Numbered from the stretch's first letter, positions 41,946 to 50,551 are shown. The stretch: 61,585 nt of DNA from Candidatus Thorarchaeota archaeon (GCA_020348985.1 CP070761.1:2009492-2071076), one strand, 5' to 3'. Numbers and translations: made by a program. The notes: a model not told the origin generated them from the letters alone.

Positions 41946-43073
41946 CTAGGTCCAGTATATCGTGTCTGGTACAGTTACCGTTCCAGCTATAATATCCGCC
42001 TTTAGATCTTGGATGGTGTCGACTATCGACTGTGAGAGCGTAAGCAATGGCGAATCATATTCAGTCAATGTGTACACATCAGTCACATTACTGTAGGGAA
42101 TGTAGCCATTGATCTCCCAATCATGACCACCATTTTCAAGATTATAGGCAAAGATACTACCAGTCGTACTATCCAAGTCACCATTCATGACATCTTCGAT
42201 GACTTCGAAGACCGCCGAGTCGACTCTCTTCAGCATGCTTGTAAGACCGAAAGTTGGGGCAGTATGGGCATAACCTGGTCCTTGATCATAAGTGTCACAT
42301 CCATACCACATCATTGGCGAATCCACTCCAATCATCCAGAGAGGAGTCGTATTGGTCGCTCCTGTGATCCTATTCCTTGCTGAAGTCCATGCACCAAGAC
42401 CAGATCTGCCTGCAGCTGTATAGATGATGTCAGCACCGGCAGTGAACATTGCATCGCCCAGGTTTTGACCTATTGCGGTGTCAATCCAGCTACCAGTGTA
42501 CTGTACGGTGAAGTTTACACCTGGATTTGTGTAGTTTGCTCCCCACACGTATCCAGCAGCAAATCTGTGTATAAGCCACATGTCCTCACCACCAACAAAC
42601 CCAACATGACCAGTCTGAGTCATGAGGCCTGCAAGTGCACCGACAAGGGCTGAGCCTTCATTCTCTGTGAACACACAACTGCGAACATTTGGTGCAACCA
42701 CGACATTGTCTACTATAGCAAACGTCTGGTTGGGAAAGTCTGCCGCCACCAAAGCTAGTGCGTCAGCTTGGTCGAAGCTGCCACTTATGATGACGTCGTA
42801 TGTACCAGCCGCTGCGTAGTCTCTAAGAAGTCCTTCAAACTCAGCAATCTGGTCGGGTTCCGCCACATCAAAGTTCCAGCCCAACTCATTCCTAGCATTC
42901 ATAGCCCCGGCATAAGACGCATCATTGAAGCTCAGGTCACCTCTACCACCAGTTCCAAGAATTAAAGCAACTCTTGGCGGAGCTGGAAACAGAGATGGTC
43001 CCAAGAAAACAACGGCTCCGACGCCCACGACTATTATGACTATAAGGATTATAGCTGTAGTCCTTTGTTCCAT
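41946..43073 (-). CDS. bmpA: BMP-family nucleoside-binding protein of an ABC transporter
   Basis: The 375-residue protein has an N-terminal signal-anchor (TTAIILIVIIVVGVGAVVFLG) and no lipobox Cys, so it is probably held by that helix. The binding domain has BMP (PnrA/BmpA) features: VALILGTGGRGDLSFNDASY near the start (G-x-x-D-x-S-F-N), VIISGSFDQAD, and the hinge phrase FTENEGSALVGALAGLM. Members bind purine nucleosides or related compounds. It is first in the transport cluster. Its leader contains three hairpins with the SD in the last. It is followed by a terminator-like hairpin before the ATPase gene. Confidence 0.9.
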   Translation of the reverse strand: MEQRTTAIILIVIIVVGVGAVVFLGPSLFPAPPRVALILGTGGRGDLSFNDASYAGAMNARNELGWNFDVAEPDQIAEFEGLLRDYAAAGTYDVIISGSFDQADALALVAADFPNQTFAIVDNVVVAPNVRSCVFTENEGSALVGALAGLMTQTGHVGFVGGEDMWLIHRFAAGYVWGANYTNPGVNFTVQYTGSWIDTAIGQNLGDAMFTAGADIIYTAAGRSGLGAWTSARNRITGATNTTPLWMIGVDSPMMWYGCDTYDQGPGYAHTAPTFGLTSMLKRVDSAVFEVIEDVMNGDLDSTTGSIFAYNLENGGHDWEINGYIPYSNVTDVYTLTEYDSPLLTLSQSIVDTIQDLKADIIAGTVTVPDTIYWT

Positions 43074-43129
43074 ATCTCTCTACTCCAGGAGTAGTGCCTT
43101 TTCGGCACATATTCCAATCATGGAATCGA
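43074..43129 (-). promoter_or_regulatory. Structured leader of the BMP gene: three consecutive hairpins
   Basis: From a TATA-like AGTTTTTAG (about 43159-43151, minus) the predicted transcript begins near 43129. Its 56-base leader reads as hairpin ATTCCA-TGAT-TGGAAT (43126-43111), hairpin GTGCC-GAAAA-GGCAC (43108-43094) and dyad CTACTCC-T-GGAGTAG (43094-43080). The last holds the probable SD, GGAG, nine bases from the ATG. This is a candidate cis-regulatory RNA for nucleoside uptake; no known riboswitch class was recognised. Confidence 0.5.
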
Positions 43130-43178
43130 ATCTAGTTTCCACAACACCAACTAAAAACTTCTTCCATTGACTCGCCTT

Positions 43179-43272
43179 GCATTATTTCTGGGATTTCTCA
43201 TCTCTTTTGTAGATTGAGGCAATCTACATGCCCAAAGGTTCAAAGCAGGAAAGAAGCAGCTTGATGCCATGA
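43179..43272 (+). promoter_or_regulatory. Promoter, 9-bp dyad and 14-codon upstream frame before the alpha/beta hydrolase
   Basis: GCATTATTTC (43179-43188) is a TATA-like box. About 25 bases on begins a perfect dyad, TGTAGATTG (43208-43216) and CAATCTACA (43220-43228), with a 3-base centre. The last A of the dyad starts an ATG (43228) that opens a 14-codon frame whose stop overlaps the hydrolase ATG (ATGA, 43269-43272). The transcript would start with a hairpin and then a tiny coupled frame. Confidence 0.45.
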
Positions 43273-44009
43273 CGGTGCACACGGAAGAAGCAGGGGCCGG
43301 AGGACTGGGACCCGTCATATTTGTGCATGGTGCGGGAGGGTCTGCTGCAACTTGGACTCTGCAGCTTCGAGGACTCTCCGGGAACATCCATGTCATAGCA
43401 GTTGATCTCAATGGTCACGGAAAGACTGAGGATAGGAAACAGGATGCATTGGGGTCCTACCTAGAAGATATTGATTCTGTAGTCAGTCAATTCGCGCAGC
43501 CAGTCCTAGCGGGACACTCGATGGGAGGAGCACTCACACAGCTATACGCAATGAAACATCCAGAGAAAGTCAAGGGGATAATATTGGTTGGCACTGGGGC
43601 ACGCCTCAGGGTCACACCAGTCATCTTCAGACTGCTAGAAGGGGACTTCGAAGACTATGTCCAAGCATTTGGTCAATTCATGTTCCACGAAGAAACATCA
43701 ATCGACATGGTGGAATCCTCACTAAACGAAATGAGGAAGGCTCACGTCCATGTTGTTCGTAGAGACTTCGAGCTATGTGATGCCTACGACATAATGGAGG
43801 ATGTCCACAGAATCGAACATCCTGCGCTTATCATTGCTGGAGAAGGGGATGTGCTTACTCCACCCAAGTACTCCCTGTACCTTGATGAGAAGATGCCGAA
43901 CACAGAGCTGCATATCATTGACAAAGCCGGACATGCTGTGATGCTAGAAAGAGCCTCGGCCTTCAACCAGATAACTGCGGATTGGGTCCCAAAGCTCTAC
44001 GAGTCCTAA
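43269..44009 (+). CDS. Alpha/beta-fold hydrolase
   Basis: The 246-residue protein has oxyanion motif HGAGG at about 19-23, the nucleophile elbow GHSMGG at about 82-87 (Ser84 or near), the acid Asp in AGEGDVLTPP and the His in DKAGHAVMLE: a complete catalytic triad. It resembles soluble esterases or C-C bond hydrolases; the substrate is not predictable. There is no signal peptide. The ATG at 43269 overlaps the stop of a 14-codon upstream frame. The end overlaps the convergent SnoaL-like gene by four bases. It diverges from the BMP nucleoside-binding gene across a 195-base region with strong dyads. Confidence 0.88.
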   Translation: MTVHTEEAGAGGLGPVIFVHGAGGSAATWTLQLRGLSGNIHVIAVDLNGHGKTEDRKQDALGSYLEDIDSVVSQFAQPVLAGHSMGGALTQLYAMKHPEKVKGIILVGTGARLRVTPVIFRLLEGDFEDYVQAFGQFMFHEETSIDMVESSLNEMRKAHVHVVRRDFELCDAYDIMEDVHRIEHPALIIAGEGDVLTPPKYSLYLDEKMPNTELHIIDKAGHAVMLERASAFNQITADWVPKLYES

Positions 44010-44413
44010 CGATTCGGCCGCGACTCCTGTTTCAATGCATCTATCGCCTTCAAGAGAGCAGTTCTGTCGAAGTAGACCTCATTCCTTGTGATCTTGTCAT
44101 CCGAGATCTCAACGATATCTAGACCTTGTTCAATGATTGATTTGCCACCAACAGGTATGGCACACTCCCACTTCAAAACACAGCCTCTCTCTGTTGGGAC
44201 TACTTCCAAGGGCTTCCACGTCCATTCTTTGTTGACTGCAAGAAGTTTTTCGAAATACTGAAGAATAGCGCTATGCCCTCTCAGACCATCACGACGTGCC
44301 GGATCGGAGTACAATGCATTCTCCGAATAGAATGATATCAGCAGATCTGGTCTGTTCCCTGTCCAAGCCTGAAGCCACTCTCTGCAATAATCGAGGAGTT
44401 CTTTTTCGTTCAT
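44006..44413 (-). CDS. SnoaL-like (NTF2-fold) protein
   Basis: The 135-residue protein has the NTF2/SnoaL cone-fold pattern: N-terminal helix LLDYCREWLQAWTGNRPDLL, FYSENALYSDPARRDGLRGHSAIL, a central Trp-rich sheet (EWTWKPLEVV, VLKWECAIP) and the ending IVEISDDKITRNEVYFD. Members act as polyketide cyclases, isomerases or ligand-binding proteins; the exact role is unknown. ATG 44413 with AGGTG six bases upstream is preferred over GTG 44422. It lies 39 bases downstream of the LRR gene on the same strand and converges on the alpha/beta hydrolase. Confidence 0.8.
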   Translation of the reverse strand: MNEKELLDYCREWLQAWTGNRPDLLISFYSENALYSDPARRDGLRGHSAILQYFEKLLAVNKEWTWKPLEVVPTERGCVLKWECAIPVGGKSIIEQGLDIVEISDDKITRNEVYFDRTALLKAIDALKQESRPNR

Positions 44414-44452
44414 GAAAAGCACCTAGCGCAAATCTGGTCAGCGATACTTGTT

Positions 44453-46045
44453 TTACTCTATCCATTTGATTATGTCATCGGCAATAAGTTCGCGGATGGC
44501 ATGTGGAGCATCAGTGGTTTCACGAAGGACTCCTTTTGCTGAAACATCAGCCTCTTGCGGAAGGTCAAGGTTTCGCAGTGAATGGCAGCTGAATAGGGGT
44601 GAGACATCAATTGATGACAATGGATTATCAGCAATATCCAAAACAGACAGGTTGATGCAGCTCTCGAGTGGAAGTAGGTCTATGTTTGCTATCCCGTTCT
44701 TCGAAATCGAGAGAACCTCTAGTTTCTTGCAGTACGTGAGGGGCCCAAGATTGATTCTTTCAAGTCGATTGTGACTAAGGTATATTCTTTCCAAATCCAG
44801 TACTTTGCCAAGTGGTCCGAGACTTATCTCTTTCAGGGAGTTGCCATCGAGGCGAACAAGTTCCAATCTCGGACATCTCTCCAGTGGAGAGAGGTCTATG
44901 AATTTCAGGTGATTCTCACTAATGTCGAACTCCCTCAGTCCAATGCAATTTGAGAGAGAACCAATATCAATTGTCTCCAGGTGATTGTTGGCGATATCAA
45001 AAACCTGAAGACTGATACACCCTGCGAGAGGAGCAATCTCAATCTCGTATATGTCGTTCTGGAAGAGAAGCAGGCTTTCCAGCGCTGACGAGTCTCTCAA
45101 GGGGGACACATCAATCTCTTTGATTTTGTTGCCATTTAGCGCAAGACGCTCTAATTTCCGGCACTCTGATAGAGGGCCAAGATCAATCTTCACGATTCTG
45201 TTGCCATACAAGTTCAACGTCTTCAGGCTAACGCAAGAACCCAAAGGGGTGAAATCAATGGATTCGAGCTCGTTACCACTTAGACTCAAGCTCTCAAGCT
45301 CCTTACAGCTGGAGAGCGGTGCTAGATCAATCTCTATCAGTCTGTTCTGATCCAGTTCCAGTAGTTGCAGTGCCGTGCATCCCTGGAGTCCATCTAGGCT
45401 AACTGACGAAAGGTGAGTATCAGATATCCTGAGAGTCGTTAAATCTGGACAGGATTGCAGAGGCGATACATCAAGATGTTTTAGAGGATTGGCAGAGAGA
45501 CACAAATTCTTCAAGTTCTTGCATGAGCTCAATGCAAGCACGTCAATCTGTTCAAGGCGATTGTGGTCAATATCGAGTCTTCTAAGTTCGATGCATGCAG
45601 ACAACGGAGTGAGATCTATCTCGTGCAATCGATTATATGAAAGGTCAAGTATTTCAAGATCCAGGCATTGGCCCAGCGAATCCAGATACAAAGTCTCCAA
45701 GCTGTTGTTCTCCAAATCTAGGACTCGCAATTCGCGACATGATGCGAGAAGTGACAAGTCCAGATCCATGATCCTGTTGCCGCTGAGATCCAAAGCACGC
45801 AATTCTGGACATGCATCTAGGGGGCCCAAATCAATAGATGCAAGTTTGTTTCCTCTCAGTGAAATAGCACTAAGTCTCTTGAGCTTAGAAAGTGTGGAGA
45901 GACTAATCAAGGAAATGTCACGTGTTGAAAGGTCAAGGACAGCTGCATCTTCGTCTACGCTGAGACTCTGCGTGCTACCTGTCGTGTCTTTCCATACAAC
46001 ATCAACAATCAACAGTTGCGGCCCTCCGCAATATGCGCACACCAT
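44453..46045 (-). CDS. Leucine-rich-repeat protein, about 19 regular 24-residue repeats with a Cys ladder
   Basis: The 530-residue protein begins with CAYCGG (possible zinc knuckle). It then has about 19 tandem repeats of 24 residues, consensus PL-x-SC-x2-L-x2-L-x-LS-x-N-x-L-x2-IDL, with almost no insertions. Position 5 is Cys in most repeats, making a Cys ladder as in Cys-containing LRR types. It would form a long solenoid for protein binding. There is no signal peptide or anchor, so it is probably cytoplasmic. LRR proteins of this regularity are unusual in archaea outside Asgard lineages. ATG 46045 gives the CAYC start. It precedes the SnoaL-like gene on the same strand. Confidence 0.85.
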   Translation of the reverse strand: MVCAYCGGPQLLIVDVVWKDTTGSTQSLSVDEDAAVLDLSTRDISLISLSTLSKLKRLSAISLRGNKLASIDLGPLDACPELRALDLSGNRIMDLDLSLLASCRELRVLDLENNSLETLYLDSLGQCLDLEILDLSYNRLHEIDLTPLSACIELRRLDIDHNRLEQIDVLALSSCKNLKNLCLSANPLKHLDVSPLQSCPDLTTLRISDTHLSSVSLDGLQGCTALQLLELDQNRLIEIDLAPLSSCKELESLSLSGNELESIDFTPLGSCVSLKTLNLYGNRIVKIDLGPLSECRKLERLALNGNKIKEIDVSPLRDSSALESLLLFQNDIYEIEIAPLAGCISLQVFDIANNHLETIDIGSLSNCIGLREFDISENHLKFIDLSPLERCPRLELVRLDGNSLKEISLGPLGKVLDLERIYLSHNRLERINLGPLTYCKKLEVLSISKNGIANIDLLPLESCINLSVLDIADNPLSSIDVSPLFSCHSLRNLDLPQEADVSAKGVLRETTDAPHAIRELIADDIIKWIE

Positions 46046-46142
46046 TGTTGGAAGCGTCGCTCATAATTCTTGGCCCTCCGTTAGGTTCTAGTCATCTGGG
46101 TCAGTCTGTAGTCAATTGGTCAGAAAAACGAATTGCTTTGTC

Positions 46143-46160
46143 GCAAATGTATATGTTTGC
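46143..46160 (+). promoter_or_regulatory. TATA-centred dyad before the LVIVD-repeat gene
   Basis: GCAAA-TGTATATG-TTTGC (46143-46160) is an inverted repeat with a TATA-like TATATG at its centre. The start codon is 50 bases further on, with GGGTGA as SD. A protein bound to the dyad would cover the TATA box, so a repressor site is plausible. Confidence 0.35.
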
Positions 46161-46209
46161 CTTCCGTCCCGAACTTGGATAGAATTCATCAATAATAGGG
46201 TGAATCTTT

Positions 46210-47325
46210 TTGAGAGATATTAGAGCAATCCTGGTCAGTTGCCTTTTCATTACTTTTCTGCTAATTGTGAACACTGGATACTTCGTGAGGGCCCAATCGG
46301 ATCAAGCTATCGAGATAACTGAAATCGGACAGTTTGACACCATTGGATGGGCTGCCAATATTCACGTACAGGATGACACTGCAATTATATCAGATTCTGA
46401 GGGGGGTCTTTACATCATTGACGTTTCCAATCCAGAGAACCCGTCAGAATTGGGTCATTTTGATGAGGGTATTGATCATTTGCATGAATTATATGTTGAA
46501 GGAAACTTCGCCTACGTGGCAGACTACACAGATGGACTCAAAATCATAGACATATCAGACCCAGCTAGCCCAACACAAGTGGGGAGATTTCATGACGGGG
46601 GAGAAGTGGGTACCTTCGAGGTGGTTGGGGATCTGGCTTACACTGCTGATTTCATAGATGGGCTTGAGATTGTGAATATCTCTAATCCATCGCAGCCAAC
46701 TGAGATACTCCAGTATAATGGAGAAATCAACTACATCTTCAATGTCGAAGTATACAATGAATTGGCGTTTGTGTCCGATTATCTCTCAGCGACAGAGAAG
46801 AAGATACGGATCCTAAACATATCTGACTTGAATAATATCGAGGAAATTGCCGAGTACACCATTAACGGAGAAGTCTTCTCAATCGATTTCATTGATGATG
46901 TTGCGTACATGATGTGCTCATACGGGGGTGTGAAAATCTTTGATATTAGTGACCCTGCATCTCTCTCAGAAACAGGCAGTTATGACGACGGAGGAAATGC
47001 AGTTGATTTCGAGTTCCTAGAAAGCTGCATGGTTATTGCTGACAGGGATGATGGCTTGGAAATCCTGGACATTAGTAACCCCGCCAATCCAGTCGAGATA
47101 GCGAATTTCACTGACGGTGGAAGCGCGTCAGGGGTGAAGATTGCCAATAACTTGGTCTTTGTAGCTGACGGGGAGGACGGTCTGGAAATTCTTCGGATTG
47201 AGGGTATACCAGGGACCACAGACACAACGGATACCTCTGGCTTGACTCTAGTCTTGGTTTCAGGCGGGCTGATTGCCATAATTGTCCTAATTATGCTGGG
47301 AATTAGAAATCGAAGAACTGACTGA
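46210..47325 (+). CDS. Secreted LVIVD-repeat beta-propeller, membrane anchored
   Basis: The 371-residue protein has an N-terminal signal peptide (ILVSCLFITFLLIVNTGYFV). Seven or so repeats of about 42 residues carry AYVADYTDGLKIIDISDPASP-like units: the LVIVD repeat, which folds as a beta-propeller on cell surfaces. One C-terminal membrane helix (LVLVSGGLIAIIVLIMLGI) and an RNRR tail follow a Thr/Ser stretch. Function is surface binding or adhesion by analogy. The start is TTG at 46210, preceded by GGGTGA. It diverges from the LRR gene and lies before the amino-acid transporter, 120 bases away. Confidence 0.8.
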   Translation: MRDIRAILVSCLFITFLLIVNTGYFVRAQSDQAIEITEIGQFDTIGWAANIHVQDDTAIISDSEGGLYIIDVSNPENPSELGHFDEGIDHLHELYVEGNFAYVADYTDGLKIIDISDPASPTQVGRFHDGGEVGTFEVVGDLAYTADFIDGLEIVNISNPSQPTEILQYNGEINYIFNVEVYNELAFVSDYLSATEKKIRILNISDLNNIEEIAEYTINGEVFSIDFIDDVAYMMCSYGGVKIFDISDPASLSETGSYDDGGNAVDFEFLESCMVIADRDDGLEILDISNPANPVEIANFTDGGSASGVKIANNLVFVADGEDGLEILRIEGIPGTTDTTDTSGLTLVLVSGGLIAIIVLIMLGIRNRRTD

Positions 47326-47396
47326 CATGAATGCCTCATATCCCTCAATCACGTTTCTTTTGGCGCAGCAAAAGGCAAAGCTATTTCTGGATGTTT

Positions 47397-47434
47397 CATT
47401 AATAAAGCCGTGATTTCTGTCCTTAGGAAGGAGG
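47397..47434 (+). promoter_or_regulatory. Promoter and SD of the amino-acid ABC transporter operon
   Basis: TTAATAA (about 47397-47403) resembles a TATA box and predicts transcription from about 47426. This excludes a GTG start at 47410. AAGGAGG follows at 47428-47434. ATG 47437 is only two bases from it, while ATG 47446 is 11 bases away, so the latter is slightly preferred. Confidence 0.45.
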
Positions 47435-47445
47435 AAATGCGTGGA

Positions 47446-48249
47446 ATGAGTAGTAGCAGACAAACCGTTTTGGTTTATTTGGTAATTGGTCTCATCATTG
47501 GGTTTGGCATTGGTTTCTTTACACCCGGCCTAATCCAACCAGGTGAGGTCAATTTGGTGCCAAGTATCCAGGCGCGTGGAACCCTCATAGTAGGGACCGA
47601 GGCTGGATATCCACCGTTTGAGATGTACAATACAACAACAGCGGAATACTATGGTTTTGACATAGATATAGCTCAGTTGATTGCCGATGAACTTGGAGTA
47701 GATCTTGTTATACAGGATATGCCATTTGACTCGCTAATTGCTGCGTGCAAGGCCGGCAATGTTGACATGCTTGCAGCGGCGATGGATCTAAGTGCTGAGC
47801 GAGCTAGAGAACTGGCATTCTCTGACCCCTACTTACAGACTAATCAAGTAATGGTCGTGAACGGTTCTAGTACACTGGAGATTGATGAGCTTGCAGATCT
47901 TGCTGGGTATGAAGTTGGAGCGCAGACTGGCACAGTCCAAGCTGCTGATATCCAGGCAGCGATTGATGCGGGGGCTGCCATTGTCTTGAGCACATATGCA
48001 AGTGTTGCACAGATGTTCATTGATTTAGACTCGGGTGGTCTTGACGCGGTTTTCGTTGATGAGCCAGTATACGAGGTCTATGCGGAACTCTACACTCTTC
48101 GAACAATCTACACGGTCAGAGCTGCTCCAATGGTTCTATATTGTAGATATGAGAATCCAGACCTACTTGCAGTGATCAACGATGTTCTTGGCGATGCATT
48201 TGCAGACGGTACAATGGCAAACCTAGTTGATACTTGGTTTGGAGGATAG
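47446..48249 (+). CDS. Polar amino-acid ABC transporter binding protein (SBP family 3)
   Basis: The protein of about 267 residues has an N-terminal membrane helix (VLVYLVIGLIIGFGIGFF) and a family-3 periplasmic-type binding domain: LIVGTEAGYPPFEMYN, YGFDIDIAQLIADELG, AACKAGNVDMLAAAMDLSAERARELAFSD, then GAQTGTVQA and the final helix LVDTWFG. These are the ligand and domain signatures of HisJ/GlnH-like proteins for polar or charged amino acids. It is held by an uncleaved helix, or released. It opens a four-gene operon with two permeases and an ATPase. The exact amino acid is not predictable. Confidence 0.9.
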   Translation: MSSSRQTVLVYLVIGLIIGFGIGFFTPGLIQPGEVNLVPSIQARGTLIVGTEAGYPPFEMYNTTTAEYYGFDIDIAQLIADELGVDLVIQDMPFDSLIAACKAGNVDMLAAAMDLSAERARELAFSDPYLQTNQVMVVNGSSTLEIDELADLAGYEVGAQTGTVQAADIQAAIDAGAAIVLSTYASVAQMFIDLDSGGLDAVFVDEPVYEVYAELYTLRTIYTVRAAPMVLYCRYENPDLLAVINDVLGDAFADGTMANLVDTWFGG

Positions 48250-48252
48250 TCC

Positions 48253-48912
48253 TTGCAGGAGCGGGATTTGCCCAGTCTGTTGGTCTTTATCATAACAGCT
48301 GGGCTTCCCGCCACTCTACTTCTTTCAGTTGTAGGGCTAGGAATGGGTTTTCTTATCGGAGTAGCTTTAGCACTCATCAGAGTATATGCTGAGGAAGATA
48401 TCTCACTCTTGGCTCAGGCTTACGAGAATCTCTTTAGAGGAGTTCCTGTTCTGGTCCTGATGCTACTCTTTCTTGTCAGTACAGGATGGCCTGCGTTCTT
48501 TTCGGCTGGTCTTGCACTGGGACTCCGTAGTGGGGCATACCAGTCTCAGATTGTACGTGGGGCTATACTGTCCGTCAGTGAGAGTCAGATGATTGCTGCA
48601 TATTCTATTGGCATGAATCGGATGCAAACAGCAAGGCACATTGTCCTACCACAAGCGTTTCGACTTGCACTACCAGGGTGGTCCAATGAATATGCAGTTG
48701 TGACAAAAGACACTGCATGGGCCGGGGCAATCGGAGTTCTCGACATGGTCAAGGCCTCGGACTATCTGGTGTTCGAGGATCCAGTATTATTCTTACCTGC
48801 CATTCTGGCCATCACTCTGATATACTTCGTATTGACATATCCAATAACGAGGTATGCAGGTGAAGTGATGTCTAAGAGGCTGAGAAGTCTTGGATTAGGA
48901 GGCGATTACTAA
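48253..48912 (+). CDS. Amino-acid ABC transporter permease 1 (HisQ/HisM-like)
   Basis: The 219-residue permease has about five membrane helices and the conserved EAA-loop region (AAYSIGMNRMQTARHIVLPQAFRLALPGWSNE in form), with the family FRGVPVLVLMLLF segment earlier. It is one of two different permeases that form the channel. The start is TTG at 48253, with GGAGG overlapping the upstream stop codon. The ATPase gene begins at the next base after its own stop. All four genes are tightly spaced and co-transcribed. Confidence 0.9.
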   Translation: MQERDLPSLLVFIITAGLPATLLLSVVGLGMGFLIGVALALIRVYAEEDISLLAQAYENLFRGVPVLVLMLLFLVSTGWPAFFSAGLALGLRSGAYQSQIVRGAILSVSESQMIAAYSIGMNRMQTARHIVLPQAFRLALPGWSNEYAVVTKDTAWAGAIGVLDMVKASDYLVFEDPVLFLPAILAITLIYFVLTYPITRYAGEVMSKRLRSLGLGGDY

Positions 48913-49677
48913 GTGTCAATTGTACTTGATGTGAGAGATGTCTGGAAATCTTATGGTGAACTCCAGGTTCTGAAAGGAGTCACATTCAGTGTGGGTGAGA
49001 AGGAGGTCAAGGTTGTATTCGGTCCTAGTGGCTCAGGAAAAAGCACACTTCTCCGGTGTATCAACATGCTGGACCCACCTGATAAAGGAGAGGTCCTTCT
49101 CAAGGGACAGAGCTTGATGGAAGATGGTGTTAATCTCACTATGATGAGAGCACGCATCGGAATGGTCTTCCAACAATTCAACCTGTTTTCTCATCTAAAA
49201 GCTTTGGACAACGTCACCATTGGACCTCAGAGGGTTTTGGGGTTAGAGAGAGAGGAGGCAGTAGACAGAGCCCATGTGGCTATCGAACAAGTCCAGATGA
49301 CGGATTGGATTGACCACTATCCAGCACAGCTTTCGGGAGGCCAACAGCAAAGGATTGGCATTGCTAGAGCACTAGCTATGGATCCAGATGTCGTACTATT
49401 CGATGAACCCACCTCCGCCTTGGATCCCGAACTAATCGGGGAGGTTTTGCAGGTGATGCTCGATATTGCTCAAGCAGGGACAACAATGATTGTTGTCACT
49501 CATGAGATGGGTTTTGCCAGAGCTGTAGCGAATGAGATGTTGTTCATAGATGACGGTATCATCGTTGAGACGGGAACTCCAAAGCACTTCTTCACGGCTC
49601 CAGAGAATGAACGGGTCAGACAATTCTTGCATAGGCTAGAAGTGCTCTATGGAGGACAGGAATCGGTAGAACAGTAG
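48913..49677 (+). CDS. glnQ: Amino-acid ABC transporter ATPase (GlnQ/HisP-like)
   Basis: The 254-residue ATPase has Walker A GPSGSGKST, Q-loop MVFQQFNLFSH, signature LSGGQQQR, Walker B VVLFDEPTSALD and switch His in VTHEMGFA. The polar-amino-acid-type C-terminus reads GTPKHFFTAPENERVRQFL. It powers uptake by the two permeases. The start is GTG, immediately adjoining the upstream stop, with GGAGG 10 bases before. It is followed after 20 bases by the second permease. Sequence and length are standard; it is the most reliable call in this operon. Confidence 0.95.
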   Translation: MSIVLDVRDVWKSYGELQVLKGVTFSVGEKEVKVVFGPSGSGKSTLLRCINMLDPPDKGEVLLKGQSLMEDGVNLTMMRARIGMVFQQFNLFSHLKALDNVTIGPQRVLGLEREEAVDRAHVAIEQVQMTDWIDHYPAQLSGGQQQRIGIARALAMDPDVVLFDEPTSALDPELIGEVLQVMLDIAQAGTTMIVVTHEMGFARAVANEMLFIDDGIIVETGTPKHFFTAPENERVRQFLHRLEVLYGGQESVEQ

Positions 49678-49697
49678 AACAAGGAGGAGAGTAAGTC

Positions 49698-50456
49698 ATG
49701 GTAGGAAGCGGAGATATGCACAATCTAATGCCCCTACAATATGGCATTGTTTCCTACATCGACGAACTTGCACAGGCATTCCTTGTGACCTTGGAGCTCT
49801 ATTTTGTCGGTCTAGTTCTTGGGTTCATTATGGGACTAACATTCGCAATAATGCGACAATTCGGAGGACGCGTTCTCTCACGTATCGCCACAGGCTATAT
49901 AGAAGTCATTCGAGGAACACCGTTGATAACTCAAGTTCTCCTCGTCTACGCGATACCAGTTGCAATCAATGCAGCAGGTATTGCTGATCTTCCACTGAAC
50001 TGGTATTTCTACTACATTGACTCTCAAAATCGAATCGCAGTCACACTGAACTGGCCAATCCTAGCAAGTATGTTAGGCCTTGGCATCAATAGCGCGGCCT
50101 ATCAGGCAGAATACATGCGTGGCGGGTTTGCTTCGATAACCTCTGGGCAACTTCGTGCTGCAAGTTCTATCGGCATGACTCGCTGGCAGAGCATCCGATA
50201 CATCATACTACCCCAGGGCCTCAGGCGGTCAATCCCTGCTTGGTCGAATGAAGCCGCCTACCTCCCCAAGTACACCGTCGTCGCGATCTGGGTTGGTGTG
50301 ATGGAAATCCTGAATATGTCCAAGACCGTGATTGCGAGGACCTTCTTGTCTGTGGAGATGTACCTGATTCTAGCCATTATCTTTTTCGTGTTTATTACTG
50401 CGATCAACAAAGTCCTAGAAATCACTCATAGTCGAACCAAGATACCAGGTGTCTGA
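49698..50456 (+). CDS. Amino-acid ABC transporter permease 2
   Basis: The 252-residue permease has the family features YIEVIRGTPLITQVLLVY and the EAA loop AASSIGMTRWQSIRYIILPQ, with five or so helices. It differs from permease 1 by an insert between helices (about residues 90-115), so the pair make a heteromeric channel as in HisQM. ATG 49698 is preceded by AAGGAGGAG about nine bases upstream. It is the last gene of the operon; downstream is a 95-base convergent spacer with CCCTAT/ATAGGG arms (50476-50516). Confidence 0.9.
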   Translation: MVGSGDMHNLMPLQYGIVSYIDELAQAFLVTLELYFVGLVLGFIMGLTFAIMRQFGGRVLSRIATGYIEVIRGTPLITQVLLVYAIPVAINAAGIADLPLNWYFYYIDSQNRIAVTLNWPILASMLGLGINSAAYQAEYMRGGFASITSGQLRAASSIGMTRWQSIRYIILPQGLRRSIPAWSNEAAYLPKYTVVAIWVGVMEILNMSKTVIARTFLSVEMYLILAIIFFVFITAINKVLEITHSRTKIPGV

Positions 50457-50551
50457 ACCATACACGAAGACCACCCCCTATTGAAACGTATCTATGTCGA
50501 ATCATTTTTGATAGGGTCCTTCACTAACTGCGGTTCCCTAGTTTCGCTTGA

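Noticed and set aside
47410..47445. GTG 47410 as start of the amino-acid binding protein
   Set aside because: The predicted transcript begins near 47426, downstream of this codon, and SD spacing favours 47446.
50476..50516. CCCTAT/ATAGGG arms in the spacer after the amino-acid transporter
   Set aside because: The loop is about 29 bases, too long for a convincing terminator; only noted in the permease entry.
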